From Tretioscincus oriximinensis (taxonomy: Eukaryota; Chordata; Lepidosauria; Squamata; Gymnophthalmidae), in assembly GCA_022410635.1 (NCBI GenBank), contig JAJVDF010000231.1:472039-536038 (forward strand): a stretch of 64,000 nt of DNA, written 5' to 3'. The notes beneath the pieces were generated by a model. The model made no database searches and was not told the origin of the DNA. It was given only the letters and a program-made list of their open reading frames with translations. Position 1 is the stretch's first letter. Every line of letters begins with the position of its first letter. Positions 44,263 through 55,285 of the stretch are shown piece by piece. The position numbers and the translations under genes were made by a program.

Positions 44263-44939
44263 TTGAACAGTTGAACCAAAAATTGTGTAAAATTCCAGTG
44301 CAGAAAATATCATGCTGCCCAGGCATGTCTACAATCTATCTTAGTCAGGAATTGATTAATACCTAGCCCTATGGTAACAGTACTGCATTCTGTCGTGNTA
44401 AGATCATATCCCTTAGCACCTGGTGCTCTTTTGAAGTCATTCATTCAAGTTCTGACTAAGCCAGTCCTATGCATTTTTAGAAAAAAAGAATCACCCCATT
44501 GCCCAAGGCAGAATGTCACCAAGGGCTGATTTGTTAAGTCTTTGCTAGAGTGTCAGAAAAGCAATATTCTGAAATGTGAAAAGAATTAATCATGCTGGGT
44601 AGGACGTAAAAAAAAAGTTTTGTATTCTTTTTTTGGAAGAAGTATAATGTCAATGGAAGTTTATGGATAGGATCAAAGTTTACAGATGGTGTCAGATTAA
44701 ACTAAATTGCAGATATGAAAACTTTAACATCTGTGTGCAGAATGCATTAAAGGCAACTATAATCTTGTGTTTTAACAAGTATGTCCATGACTCGAGTGTA
44801 AGAGACATGGAAAATGATAAAGTTGAGTGCATTTTTGGGTATGTTTCAGGAAAAAACTGTCAAAATGGCTTTTCCTTTTTTGCATAGACCTCTTCCTCAA
44901 GAGTACCTGAAGACAAGATAACAGGCTAACCTTTTTATA

Positions 44940-45240
44940 GCCGTTAGCTCACAAGAACATATGAGAAGCACTGCAAGATTGGGCTATAGCCCATCTAGTC
45001 CAGCATCCCTTCTTGCACATGGGAGTCTGCCAAATGGGTTCTGGACTTTTCAAGCAGAAGAACAAGGCGAACGTTCTCCTGCTCTCAACCTTTTGTACTT
45101 GACAGGCCTTCAGCCTGTCTCTCCAACCTGGAAGCAGACCCAGACACTCATTCTTATAGTAATTGATCCATCTGACCTCTATGAATTTGTCTCATTTCTT
45201 AAAACTGTTCAGGCAAGCTGCCGTCCTTTACAATTTTTGC
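44940..45240. repeat. CR1-related dispersed repeat
   Basis: 'agaacatatgagaagcactg', 'ggctatagcccatctagtcc' and 'agcatcccttctt' form the start of a common reptile repeat that is antisense to the CR1/L3 3' end. Further along is 'gacctctatgaatttgtctc', the matching inner block. It lies 0.3 kb before exon 11. Confidence 0.65.
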
Positions 45241-45541
45241 GTGGATTCATTCATTTGAAATAGTGTGGGGAATGAGCAGATGGGGATATATTCAGGGCAA
45301 AAATGGGAGGAGCTTGATTTGGATGGGGGNGTATGGCTTGGATGGGTTGTTGGTAACAGGACTTGTGCTTAAATTAATTTTACGGCCATGTAAAAACGAA
45401 ATTGTAGTATGAACATCATTAGATAAAGGACAGTCATGTTTTCTAGAAGGATCTCTTTTGCAAGAAGATGCTCCAGCAAAGCATATATTCCTCAAAGCAT
45501 ATGTCATAACTGCATATTGGTTTGTTTGTTTTTCATGACAG

Positions 45542-45687
45542 TTGCTTTACCAATGGCATCAGATTTGGAATTATTAGATGTGTCTCACAACAGCATGAAA
45601 GTCATGTGGAATGGAGTAGCAGGTGCAACGGGTTATATGGTTTTGTATGCCCCTCTCACTGATGGACTGGCAGCAGATGAAAAGGAG
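45542..45687 (+). CDS. COL14A1: COL14A1 coding exon 11: FN3-3, first half
   Basis: Acceptor 'tttttcatgacag', donor 'gag|gtaagg'; phase 1 to 0. It encodes [11 protein letters not shown], then Val-Met-Trp-Asn-Gly-Val-Ala-Gly-Ala, then Tyr-Ala-Pro-Leu-Thr-Asp-Gly-Leu-Ala and Asp-Glu-Lys-Glu. Confidence 0.97.
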
Positions 45688-45929
45688 GTAAGGGTCTCTG
45701 TTAGTAGCTAGAAGTATAATTCTGGATGCTTTCAGAATAGGGTTGCATCTCCATAGGGTTTCTTTAGTGAGACCAATTTCCATTATTCCCAATATTGCTG
45801 AAGGTCTGACCAAAGTGCCTTTGTTTTCCTCTGTGCGTGTATCCATACAAATTCCTAAAAAACCTACGTAGTTGTGCCTACGTAGATGCTTCTTTCTTCT
45901 CCCTGGTTTTGAAGTGAAATGGGAAAGAC

Positions 45930-46040
45930 AGAGGCAGTTTGGTGTAGTGGTTAGAGTGAGACTCCTATCTGGTTCGATCCACACTCTTCCATGAAGCCAG
46001 TTGGTTGATCATGGGCCAATCACAATCTTTTAGACTGAAA
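45930..46040 (+). repeat. SINE family C, 5' part
   Basis: 'aggcagtttggtgtagtgg' (A box), 'tggttcgatcc' (B box) and 'gaagccagttggttgatcat' match the head and body of the 32100-32372 copy. The 3' tail is missing. Confidence 0.75.
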
Positions 46041-46433
46041 GAAATACTCTATTTTTAATCTCCTTTTAAAAGTGCCCTACGATTGGAGAGAGAGCTAGTG
46101 AGGCTTTAAAGAAATGAACTGTGGTTTCCTAGCCTTTTATACCGTTAAAGTAAGGGGGGATGCAATGATGTAGCTAGACTCTTGTGGGCCCTAGGGCAGA
46201 TAAATGAAGTGGGGCCCTGGGAACCCCCAAATGGCTGGTCCCCTGGGNCCCCTGACTCCGTGAGCCTAAGGGCACTGTCCTGGCTTCCCAAATGGTAGAT
46301 ACACCCTGGGGTATGTGTTTCATTGAGAGTTTCAGCAAACCTTGCTCTGTCATTAAAGCAGAAGAGAAGCACTGGGACAAAAATTTGAAATGAAGGTCTT
46401 TTTGGAAGACACTGCAATGTCTTCTTTTCAATA

Positions 46434-48576
46434 TCAGAGAAATAGCCGTGTTAGTCTAGCAGAAAGTCCAGCAAAGGGGCTAGCAGCACTTTGAGACTAA
46501 CTTGAGAAAAGTGGTTGGCATAAGCTTTCGTAGACAGGTCTACTTCTTCAGATGCTGAGGGACTAATGCCAGGGTCAGGTATTTATAGGGAAATGTGTAT
46601 GGGAGAAGACAAAGCATATGCAACTGTAGGGAGGTGTTGAATTGCAGGTAAATAGCAGGAACTAATCTCCTTAAAAAGACAGGTAAATAGCAGGAACTAA
46701 TCCTCTTATGTAAAAAGTGCCTGGGGCAACAAGGTGCAATGTCTGGTAGAGAATCAATCAAATACTTAACAGGTGTCATAAAAATGTATAGTTGGCCAGG
46801 AAACCATTGTCTCTGTTAAGTCCTTTGCTGATGGCCTGGAACTTGTGAATGTATTCAAGTTCTGCTGCTTCTCTTTCAAATCTTCCTTTGTAGTTTCTTT
46901 GTTCAAGAACTGCAGTCCTGAGGTCTGAGAGAGAATGTCCTGGAAGGTTAAAATGTTCAGCAACTGGTTTCTGTGTGTTTCCATTTCGAATATCTGATTT
47001 GTGTCCATTTATTCTCTGGCGAAGGGATTGTCCTGTTTGCCCAATGTAGAATGTAGAGGGGCATTGTTGGCAGAAGATGGAATACACCACATTAGAAGAT
47101 GAGCATGTAAAAGTCCCTCTAATGTTGTGGGTGGTGTTATCAGGTCCCGTGATGACATTGCCAGGGTGGATGTGTGCACAGAGTTGACATCTGGGTTTGT
47201 GGCAGGGTCTAGTTCCCATTTCTCCCTCTGTGTCCTGTGTTCTTTGTGTGAGGAGTTGTTTGAGGTTGGGTGGTTGTTTGTAAGCCAGCAAAGGTTTGCC
47301 ACCAAGTGCTCTTGAGAGAGCTGTGTTTTTATCCAAAATAGGTTGAAGTTGATTTATTATGTGTTTGAGGGGCCCCAATTGTGAGCTGTATGTGACCACT
47401 AATGGGGTTCTGTTGTTTTCTNTCCTCAATCTGTCCTGTAATAGGTTGATTCTGGGTACCATTCTGGCTCTGTTGATTTGTTTTTTTACTTCATGTGGTG
47501 GGTACTGTAACCTGAGGAATGCTTGCTGTAGTTCCAGGAGTTTGGTGTCTCTGTCTTCTGGATCCGAGCAGATGCGATTATATCTGAGAGCTTGGCTGTA
47601 GACAATAGATTTGGTTGTGTGTTCGGGATGGAAACTAGAGGCATGTAAATAGGTGTATCGATCAGTTGGTTTGCGATACAGGGTCGTGCTCAGATTTCCA
47701 TTGTGCAATTTTATGGTGGTGTCTAGAAAGTGGACTTGCTCTCTAGATTGTTCCAAACTGAGGTTAATAGTAGGGTGGAAGCTATTGAAATTTTGGTGGA
47801 ATGTTCTTAGTGATTCCTCCCCGTGAGTCCAGATTATAAAGATGTCATCGATGAATCTTAAGTACAGTAGAGGTTTCTGAGTGCAGGAGTTGAGGAAGCG
47901 TTGTTCTAGGTCCGCCATAAAGATGTTGGCGTATTGGGGTGCCATACGTGTACCCATGGCAGTACCATTCGTTTGGAGATATACGTTATTGTCAAAAGTG
48001 AAATAGTTATGGGTGAGAACAAAGTGGCAGATCTTGGTGGCTAGGCCTGCAGACGTGCTATCTGGAATGGTGTTCTTGATAGCTTGTATTCCATCTATGT
48101 GGGGGATGTTGGTGTATAGGGATTCCACATCCATAGTAGCCAAGATGGTGTCCTCTGGGAGGTTGTGTATGGACTGTAGTTTCCGTAGGAAGTCAGTCGT
48201 ATCCCTCACATAGCTAGGAGTATTGATGGCATAGGGTCTGAGTACTTTGTCCATATATCCAGAGGCACCAACTGTAAGGGTTCCAATGCTGGAGACGATG
48301 GGTCTTCCAGGGTTGCCTTGCTTGTGTATTTTGGGTAGTAAATAGAAGGTGCCTGGCCGGGGTTCCTGTGGTGTGTCCATTTGTATTAGATCCCGTACTT
48401 CCATGGGAAACTCCATAAGTAGTGATCNTAATTCCTTACGGTATTCCTCTGTGGGATCTTTGGGTAGGATTTTATAGAATGTGGTGTTGGATAGTTGCCT
48501 TCTGGCTTCCTGTGTGTAGTCAGATTTGTTCATGATAACCACAGCTCCTCCTTTGTCGGCCTCTTTGATTATAATA
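46434..48576 (-). mobile_element. Penelope-like retroelement, 5'-truncated, 12-bp target duplication
   Basis: The element lies antisense to COL14A1. Its 3' end (46434-46560 on this strand) is the 'tcagagaaatagccgtgtta' to 'gctttcgtagacaggtctac' sequence that recurs at 5114, 16564 and 22823. The 5' end is cut just before the conserved Lys-Glu-Ala-Asp-Lys-Gly-Gly motif. The 12-mer TTCTTTTCAATA is identical on both sides (46422-46433 and 48577-48588). A short 'aggtaaatagcaggaactaa' duplication lies in its 3'UTR (46647-46701). Confidence 0.92.
46776..48576 (-). pseudogene. Penelope-like RT plus GIY-YIG endonuclease ORF (N-terminus missing)
   Basis: The frame is open for about 600 codons. Residues counted from the internal Met codon at 48542: the fragment upstream of it reads Ile-Ile-Ile-Lys-Glu-Ala-Asp-Lys-Gly-Gly. 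RT motifs are Met-Asp-Val-Glu-Ser-Leu-Tyr-Thr-Asn-Ile-Pro (138-148), Gly-Thr-Ala-Met-Gly-Thr-Arg-Met-Ala-Pro (193-202) and Phe-Ile-Asp-Asp (230-233). A Cys-rich linker follows (Cys-x4-Cys-x2-Cys). From about 485 a GIY-YIG-type endonuclease appears: Val-Tyr-Ser-Ile-Phe-Cys...Phe-Tyr-Ile-Gly-Gln-Thr-Gly, an Arg-Gln-Arg-Ile helix, His-Lys-Ser-Asp and a late Glu. One base is N. The subclade (Penelope, Poseidon or Neptune) is not resolved. The missing N-terminus means the copy is probably not self-mobile. Confidence 0.9.
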
Positions 48577-48588
48577 TTCTTTTCAATA

Positions 48589-48850
48589 GTCTATGGAATT
48601 TACTTCTAGAAGAGGTGGCAGAAGCTAGCAGTCTGGATAGTTTTAAGACAGGATTAAACAGGTTAATGAAAGCTAAGNTTATAAATAGCTACTAGCATGG
48701 ATCTCTGGATAATGCCTCTGGGATGGAGCAACAGGCAAGAATTCCTGAAATACCATTTGCNGTGCTTGAAAATGCCCAAGTGCAATTGGTGGACCACTGT
48801 GTGAAACAGAATGCTGGATTAAATGAGCTCTGGCCCCATTCAGTTTTACA
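48589..48850 (+). repeat. CR1-like 3' relic
   Basis: 'tagaagaggtggcagaagct', 'gacaggattaaacaggtta' and 'ggtggaccactgtgtg' followed by 'aatgctggattaaatgagct' form a CR1-type 3' end. The Penelope-like element inserted at its left edge, and the same end is the target of the MITE at 17740. Confidence 0.6.
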
Positions 48851-49509
48851 CTTTTATCTTTTAATGTCATGGTAGGAGAGAAAGAAAAGTAACATTTGGA
48901 TGCACCCTGAGTGTTGTGTGTGTGTCCCCCCCCCCCCCCGAGTAAATGGAAAAGAGCATTATATATATTTAAATATATTTTAAATTACTTTGTCTATCAT
49001 TTTGTAATTGTGAGCCACCTGGGACCTTTTGATGAAGAAAGGGAAGAGAGGAATAATCATAAACTGACTTGATTCAAAATCTCATAAAGACTTGTGCATG
49101 AATCACCTCTGGTCCCACTGCTTGAAAATTTGCTGAAGTCAGTTAACTTGAGAACCTCATCCTGTTGGAACATCTTTAACAAATAAGACACCATTGTTTC
49201 TAACATCGTTACTTAACACAAAAGTGATTATGATAACCAAAAGCTTTGCCTTGAGTAGCAGACAGCGCCAATCTTAATTGATTTGTCTCTTTGGAATTAT
49301 TCCTTTTAAAGCAATTGCAGTTTCTTCCTGCTGTCTCTGTAGTCAGTTAACTCTAAATCCCTTTATAGGATGTGGTTACTTTATTGTTTGGAACAGAAAA
49401 ATGTTGGCCTCTTCTACCTATATATCCTTTACTATCTCATCTGTTTGCTGGTTGATTTTTAATCCAGAATATGCAGCCAGTACAATTCTTGGGTTTTTCC
49501 TTTAGTCCG

Positions 49510-50320
49510 ATCTTGATAAATTTATTATTGCTATTGTTTATTTGTATAGTCCCATCAGTATGCATGGTGTTTTACAATAAAACATAAAGTAGAGTGTTTG
49601 CAATGAAACACAATCTAAAAATAAACAAGTCAGATGCATTAAGGTAAAATACAGAAGTGAAGCGGGTATCAATGAAATGTACACAGACAGCTTAGTAAAT
49701 TAAACATGCAATCAATGAGACCATTAAATGCAGGTGCCAAAATACTCTGGAGAATAGAATAATTTTTAGTTGAGATTTAAAGGCTGCTAAAGAAGACATC
49801 ATTCACAGCCGTTCAAGGAGATGGTTCCAGAGGTATGGGGGGCGGGGAGAGCGAGCGAGCAAGCAAGAGCAGAAGCGAGTCCATGAAGAGGGAACCTTTG
49901 AGTCATCTTGAATGTGAATAACATAAAGCATAAGGAAGCTGATGAAAAAAGACAAGAGCTGAAAGGTAGGTAGGAGTTGAGTTATAAAGAGCTTTAAAAG
50001 TAAGATCTAAAAGCTTGAACTGGATTCTTCAAGGAATAGGGAGTCAGGGAAGGAATATAAGAAGGTAACAATGAAGCTGAAAAAAGATCTGAGTTTTGTA
50101 GAATGCTGGGTGGTAAACAGGGGATTAGGTTGACAGGCTTGAAAGTCGATCAAAAGAAGATTGCAGTAGTTAATACGAGATATGACTAAAACATCAACTA
50201 GGGTCTTTGCTGAAGAAATGGAAAGAAAAGGTTTGATTTAGGCGACCTTGTATAAGAAGAACTAGCAGGATTTTGAACTTTCTACTCTGAAAAAGGGCAT
50301 TAGAAGCCTAACAGCAGTGA
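49510..50320 (-). repeat. L2-group LINE 3' part, minus strand
   Basis: The 3' tail reads antisense at 49530-49570 ('ttgtttatttgtatagtccc', 'gcatggtgttttacaataaa'). Degenerate antisense ORF2 blocks follow, such as 'gttccagaggtatgggg', 'agttataaagagctttaaaa', 'cttgaactggattctt' and 'gattgcagtagttaatacga'. A GC-richer patch with GAGC repeats is at 49843-49872. It is heavily decayed, and the tail differs from that of the 28489 family, so it is a second LINE lineage. Confidence 0.6.
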
Positions 50321-50827
50321 AATACAAAATGAATTCTGTGCTGATTAGGAAGAGAATAAAAATGAATCGGCAAACATCATTTTGCCACTTTATCGGCAAC
50401 CATCATTTTCAATGAATTAGCAAGCATCGTTTTGACACTATGATGGGGCCACATTTGGAACACTCTATGCAATTCCAATCACCCCACCTCAGCAAGGATA
50501 TCATATGTGAAACAGGAGAGATAGGAGAGCTGCATCTTTAATGGGTATGAATTTAGCAGATGCAGCTTATAATGGCTGCAATGGATCACTAAAAAAACAG
50601 GATTCTGGACTAGACGACTTGTAGAGTGTACTAGATACCCCAACATTTGGGGGGAAGCATGACTATTCATTTTCATCTTTTGACCAGCTTTCTCAAAACC
50701 ATGNGCTAATTATGTCTGCCTCCCACAATCTTGCATACATGCAATAAAAGAGAATCATCTTCTACTTCAGTTGACATGATGTTTGTTCTAGTGATCAAAG
50801 AGGGTCAATCTGCACCTGCACTAGTAT

Positions 50828-51697
50828 GGTGAACTCCCAAGAACTTGCTTAGAAGCTTTCAAACAGAAGAAACTACTTAGAGGTCTACATGTTCAAAAAG
50901 AAGAACTTGTTTAGAGATGTTCATCTCACTTTCAAACAGAAAAATCTGCTCAGAGTCTACATCAGGCTTTTAAACAAAAGAATTTATGTACTCTTTTTAT
51001 ACACCGTGCCTTAGTCTGGACTATATCAAGTGCTGGGAATATTTGGGCCTGCAATCCCACGGCNGCAGAGCCTGAAAATCTAGGGCATTGGGGGATCATC
51101 GCATGTGCAAAGCATGTGTACAAAATTTGGTGAAGTCACTTCTGTGGTGGAATTGGAAGAGACATCACAGCGGATGCCCTTTCTGGAAGCAGGGTTCGGA
51201 AGTGACATCATCAAATCAGAAATGGGGGAAGCAAATGTTCTCATGCATTGTTGCACAAGAATTCATACATTGTACAAGGGTGAGTTTTCTAATAAAGCAC
51301 ACACGATTCCCAGCACTGAATATTGTACAGTAGGGGCCTTCCACCCACATGACAATGGAGACTATAGAAGGCCCTCAATAGCTCATTATGGAAACAGCTT
51401 TAGGGATCTTCATCATACTCACTTAGAAATCTGTATCAGGTTTTCAAACATAAGAGCTTGCTTAGAGGTTGAATTAGGCTCGCTTAGAAGTCTACTTCAA
51501 GCTAGCTTAAAAGTCTAGATCAAATTTTCAAACAGGAGAACTTCAGAGGTTTACATTAGGTTTACTTGAAAGTCTACATTAGACTCTCAAAAGGAAAACT
51601 TGTTTAAAGGTTGATACTACTAGGATTGCTTAGAGATTTCAGGCTTTCGAATAGAAGAACCTGCTTAGAGGTCAACATCAGGGTTTCACACAGAAGA
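50828..51697 (+). repeat. Degenerate minisatellite, ~40-bp unit, interrupted
   Basis: Units resemble 'agaacttgcttagaggtcta' followed by 'catcaggttttcaaacag'. Several units are seen at 50828-50992 and many more at 51405-51697, all in one direction. The family D element (51028-51318) lies between the two blocks. Units vary enough to suggest old age. Confidence 0.75.
51028..51318. mobile_element. Family D element, most complete copy
   Basis: Left end 'aagtgctgggaatatttgg' and right end 'gattcccagcactg' are inverted. Internal motifs: 'gtgaagtcacttctg' (51130), 'agagacatcacag' (51158) and 'ggaagtgacatcatc' (51198). The flanks share too little for a target duplication call. Confidence 0.7.
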
Positions 51698-51904
51698 TTA
51701 GCAACTTGTGTCTAAATTACAAGTTTGCAACCCCTCTATAGAAGCCAAACAAGTCTGATTATACTCCGTTACTGAATGGGAAACGGTCTTGAATTCTCTT
51801 TCGGGATATGTTATTCTTTCCACTTCAAAAAAATATTTCTTCTTCCATCTAAGCCGTTAATTAAATCAGTGTGCCTGTGAGCTAACAATCTGCCTTCTTT
51901 ACAG

Positions 51905-52034
51905 ATGAAAATTGGAGAAAGCTCGACAGAGATTGAACTGGAGGGTTTACTGCCCAGTACTGAATACACAGTCACAGTGTATGCAATGTTTGGAGAAGAA
52001 GCCAGTGACCCACTTACAGGTCAAGAAACTACAT
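51905..52034 (+). CDS. COL14A1: COL14A1 coding exon 12: FN3-3, second half
   Basis: Acceptor 'ttctttacag', donor 't|gtaggt'; phase 0 to 1. It encodes Met-Lys-Ile-Gly-Glu-Ser-Ser-Thr, then [15 protein letters not shown] and [10 protein letters not shown]. Confidence 0.97.
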
Positions 52035-52249
52035 GTAGGTACTTCCTTCCTTCTCACAGGTGTCTGGAATAACATGCTAGATGTTTTCAGTTTTGAGTAT
52101 TTCCTTTGAGGCCTTTTGATTCCCTTTTATGGAAAATNTTCCCCAATACCTTTTTTTTAAAGCATCTAAGCATACTCCTTCGAATGTTGNCTGAAGATCT
52201 CAGAGTGGGTCACAATAAAATCAAAATGAAAACAGATAAAATAAGGGCT

Positions 52250-52965
52250 TTTTACACTTGGCCTTATTCTTCATTATACCCTAAAATAGGATGCANGTGT
52301 CAATTCAGGCCAGGGCTAGGCTGACCAGATGCCCCCTTTTTTNGGGGGGAAACCCAGTTTGGGTGTATCTATCCCGCCCTCCCGGGAGGGGGGGGGGGCA
52401 CCATTTCCCCAGTTTTTGCTGAGGAAAAACAATTTTAAAAAATTCACTGCAGCACCACTAGGGGGCTCTGGCATCTTAGACCAGCTCCTGAAGGCACCCT
52501 CCCCTCAGTAAAAAATAAAAATTCTCACACACTTTAAAACATTCTCACACTTCAAAAAAATTTTTTTTTAAAAAAAAGTCACTGCACCACCACTAGNGGG
52601 TTCTGGCAACTGGGGCCAGCTTCTGAAGGCACCTTCCCCTCTGTAAAAAAATTAAAAAATTCTGATGTTCCCCCAAAATTCTCAGTTTAAAAATTCATGC
52701 ACACTTAAAAAAATTCTCACATGCTTCACCGATATCTTGGGCGGGAATTTTGGAAGGGAGTGCATGTTGGTGGATAATTTGCATATTTATGAATATGAAA
52801 ATTAGCATGAATATTAATTTCCCCGGATTGGGTCTCAGAAAATCTGGTCAGTCTAGGCCATGGCAAGCCCTGCCTGGGATCTGCCATAAGACTACACTAG
52901 CATACAGATGCAGATTCCTATACCAAGATAAAATTTGGGATAAACCAGTGCAGAAAGATCCCAAG
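52250..52965. mobile_element. Family E element interrupted by MITE
   Basis: The left part 52250-52316 ('cttggccttattcttcatta', 'caattcaggccagggc') and the right part 52856-52965 ('ggccatggcaagccctgcc', 'accaagataaaatttggg', 'taaaccagtgcagaaag') together recreate a family E copy around the MITE at 52317-52855. Confidence 0.55.
52317..52855. mobile_element. hAT-type MITE, TAGRCTGACCAGA family
   Basis: Left end TAGGCTGACCAGATGCCCCC, right end TCTGGTCAGTCTA; nine-base flanks GGCCAGGGC / GGCCATGGC match 8 of 9. The octamer region keeps ATTTGCAT (52777-52784), while the second is ATGAAAAT. Same orientation as 27794. A G/C homopolymer patch lies near 52378-52400. Confidence 0.85.
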
Positions 52966-53149
52966 TTAGCTAAAACAGTACCTGNATGATAAGGGGATGC
53001 TATTCCCTCTGTCAAGGCTAGGATAAAGTAATGTATCTCAGAGGGGAGATCATTCCGTAGTCCAGGGCTACTAGTGAGAAGGCTGTCACATATGTGCCCA
53101 ACTGTTAGCTACTGATGAGGATGACANTGCCAGGAAGGGGTCTCTGGGC

Positions 53150-53266
53150 ACCAGAGTCCTTCATGGGAAGAGGTTTCCTTTAGATATTGAGCTTTAAGCT
53201 ATTTAGGGCCTTATAANATAATATTAATGCCTTGGACAGGATTTGATAGCAAATAGGAAGCCAGTG
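53150..53266 (-). repeat. CR1/L2-group LINE fragment, minus strand
   Basis: 'ttcctttagatattgagctt', 'ctatttagggccttata' and 'tgatagcaaataggaagccag' align with the antisense LINE text at 28525-28612. Confidence 0.65.
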
Positions 53267-53267
53267 T

Positions 53268-53545
53268 GATGGGGCACGGAGCTGCAGCGGTTAAAAGCTT
53301 TGGAGATATCAGAGTCTGAGGCCCATGCATCAGTTGTGGAGAGGGTTGAACGCCCTCTACTGGCCTCAGCTTCAGCCAACCTAGCTGTTCAAAAGCAAAG
53401 AAATTTATGAGCAGATTAATAGTTCCACTGCAACATTGGGGGGTGGGGGGGAGATAGAGTAGATGTAAGCCTTCGGGTGACAAATAACCTTGTAAACTGC
53501 ACAGAGTCCCAAGAGCAAGGTATAAAAGCCAAATGATTCTTCTGC
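53268..53545 (+). repeat. tRNA-derived SINE, family B
   Basis: Head 'gcacggagctgcagcggtta', then 'gtctgaggcccatgcatca', 'ctctactggcctcagcttc' and the 3' end 'taagccttcgggtgacaaat' with 'aaggtataaaagcc'. It inserted beside the LINE fragment. Confidence 0.75.
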
Positions 53546-53624
53546 ATTTGGGCAGTATTGCAAGTTACAAGCTTGGCTGTATTCTGTGCTTGCTGTGTAT
53601 ATCAAGAGGATACTGGGTTACCTG

Positions 53625-53920
53625 TCCATACTGACCTGTCCGCACTTAAGAACTTCCAAGAAGGCCCTCTTTATGGTTCCCCACCTTTACTTATCAAAAT
53701 GTTGTGAAAGCATGGGAGGGCATACCATATACGTTTAGGCACTTGCTCAAGATGCACCTGCTGATTTGGCCTTGGGCTGGACCAACTGTGATCTCTTTCT
53801 TTGCAGGTACTAGCACTATTGTAATTTTAACTGTGCTCTTTTAACTGTTACTATTTTTTTACTGTGATCTGCCCTGAGATCTTTACATATAGGCTGGGAT
53901 ATAAACATAAGTAAATACTG
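53625..53920 (+). repeat. CR1/L2-group LINE 3' end, plus strand
   Basis: A degenerate end-of-ORF2 part ('aagaaggccctctttatgg', 'ctgatttggccttgggctgg') followed by 'tgatctgccctgagatcttt' and 'ataggctgggatataaa', the family tail box. Confidence 0.65.
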
Positions 53921-54739
53921 GTGTGCAAGATTATACATGTGCATTGTGGTACGCAGGAGGAGGCAAAAAATACAGTGTTTTTAAATANTGGATCGAGCCC
54001 ATGAATTTCCAACCCTCCGTTTAATTCTACTGCAAGGTCCTTTTTGCTTTTTGTGCCAACCATTTTTTCCCCTTTCTCCAATTTTTGGCACAGTTTCTTT
54101 TGGAAATGTTCCTAGAAGCTTCATAGTCTCCAACCAGAGTTTTCCCACCTGGCACATTTTCTGCAATGCTGTAAATGGAACCCAAACTTCCTGATTCAAT
54201 ATTGTTTATGCTATTAATCATGCAATAATAAAACCATGGAAGCCATATAACATGCCACATCCAAATATGTATATCAAACATTTAAGGTTTAAAAATGATG
54301 AAAAGAATATTTAATTTTGAGGCCTTGGCTTTATTTTACCTCAGAATGTTATCCAGATCTTTTACACCTTTGGAGATTATGGGTGTATTTTTTTTTCCTT
54401 GTCAATAACTCAATATAAGGAAATCTAGCAAGGGAGGCTTGTAGCACTATAAAGATTAATAAGAAATAGGATAGCTGGCATGAACATTCTTCATATGCAT
54501 GAGGTCTCTGATGACCAGGAATGTAAATTTTAGGCCTCTGGGCTTTTTGTGACACAATTTTAGTGTACCACCAAATGAATTACCATGCTAAATCTTAATA
54601 GGGAGGTGTTTTCATTTCTGTTTCCCTTCCTTTTTCATTTCAGAGGTCTTTAAACTGCTGATAAGTATATATTTTTTNAAAAAATAGTGTTAATGTGGGT
54701 CCAGAAAATCTAGCAAGAGCGTCTTGTAGCATCTTAGAA

Positions 54740-54915
54740 ACTAACAAAGGTAGTTTGAAGACGCACCCCTTCAATCTGGCCTTTGGCTNAAGAAATGTTG
54801 TTTTTCTTCCCACCTTCAGATATTGTTTTAATATGCTAATTTTGGGCTGTTGTTTTTACTGTTGGCTATCCNGAGACCTTCAGATACAGGGGGTGGGGGG
54901 TTATAAGTATAAATA
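54740..54915 (+). repeat. CR1/L2-group LINE 3' tail
   Basis: 'cttcaatctggcctttggct' then 'gagaccttcagatacagggg' and 'gggttataagtataaat'. It is joined on its left to PLE-like text ('agaaaatctagcaagagcg'). Confidence 0.6.
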
Positions 54916-54961
54916 TCAGCTTCAGNTTTCGTAGAGAAGTCTACTTCTTCATTTCCTGAAA

Positions 54962-55285
54962 AAATGCATCGGAGGAGGAAGAGGAAGAACTTGGTTCTTA
55001 TACCCCGCTTTTCTCACCTTTCGAAGGGACTCTAAGTGGCTTACAAGAATATATTTTGCTCGAAGGCTTACATTCTATCTTCCCCACCAGGCTGTGGTGG
55101 TTCCCATGTATCTACTTGCAGNCAGTTGAAATTTCTTGCAATTCATGCTTTTGAATAGCTGGGTTGGCTAGAGCTACAGGTTAGTGGAAGGTGCTCACCC
55201 TCTCCACGTCCAACACAGGCCTTTGAAACCTGATCTCCCAGATGAGAGACTAATTCCTTAGTGGCTGAGCTATCTGTACTTGGAA
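54962..55285 (-). repeat. tRNA-derived SINE, family A, minus strand
   Basis: The antisense tail 'ggaggaggaagaggaagaac' and 'ttataccccgcttttctc' opens it, followed by 'ttggctagagctacaggtta' and 'cccagatgagagac' toward the head. It is a nearly full-length copy of the family seen at 20745-21060. Confidence 0.78.

Larger units (their letters stand above)
39032..45541 (+). other. COL14A1: COL14A1 intron 10
   Basis: A 6.5-kb intron containing the L1-like insertion (40452-43055), family F copy 2 (43865-44262) and a CR1-related repeat (44940-45240). The stretches 39032-40441, 43066-43864, 44263-44939 and 45241-45541 hold no recognisable gene or repeat. Confidence 0.85.
45688..51904 (+). other. COL14A1: COL14A1 intron 11
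   Basis: A 6.2-kb intron containing a SINE piece (45930-46040), the Penelope-like element (46434-48576), a CR1-like relic (48589-48850), an antisense LINE (49510-50320) and a minisatellite (50828-51697) split by a family D element. The stretches 46041-46421, 48851-49509 (with a C tract near 48928-48939) and 50321-50827 are unassigned. Confidence 0.85.

Noticed and set aside
45542..45687. COL12A1 or COL20A1 as the gene identity
   Set aside because: Those FACIT paralogues also combine FN3 and vWA domains, but the FN3-vWA-FN3 order at the N-terminus and the exact wording of many segments fit COL14A1.
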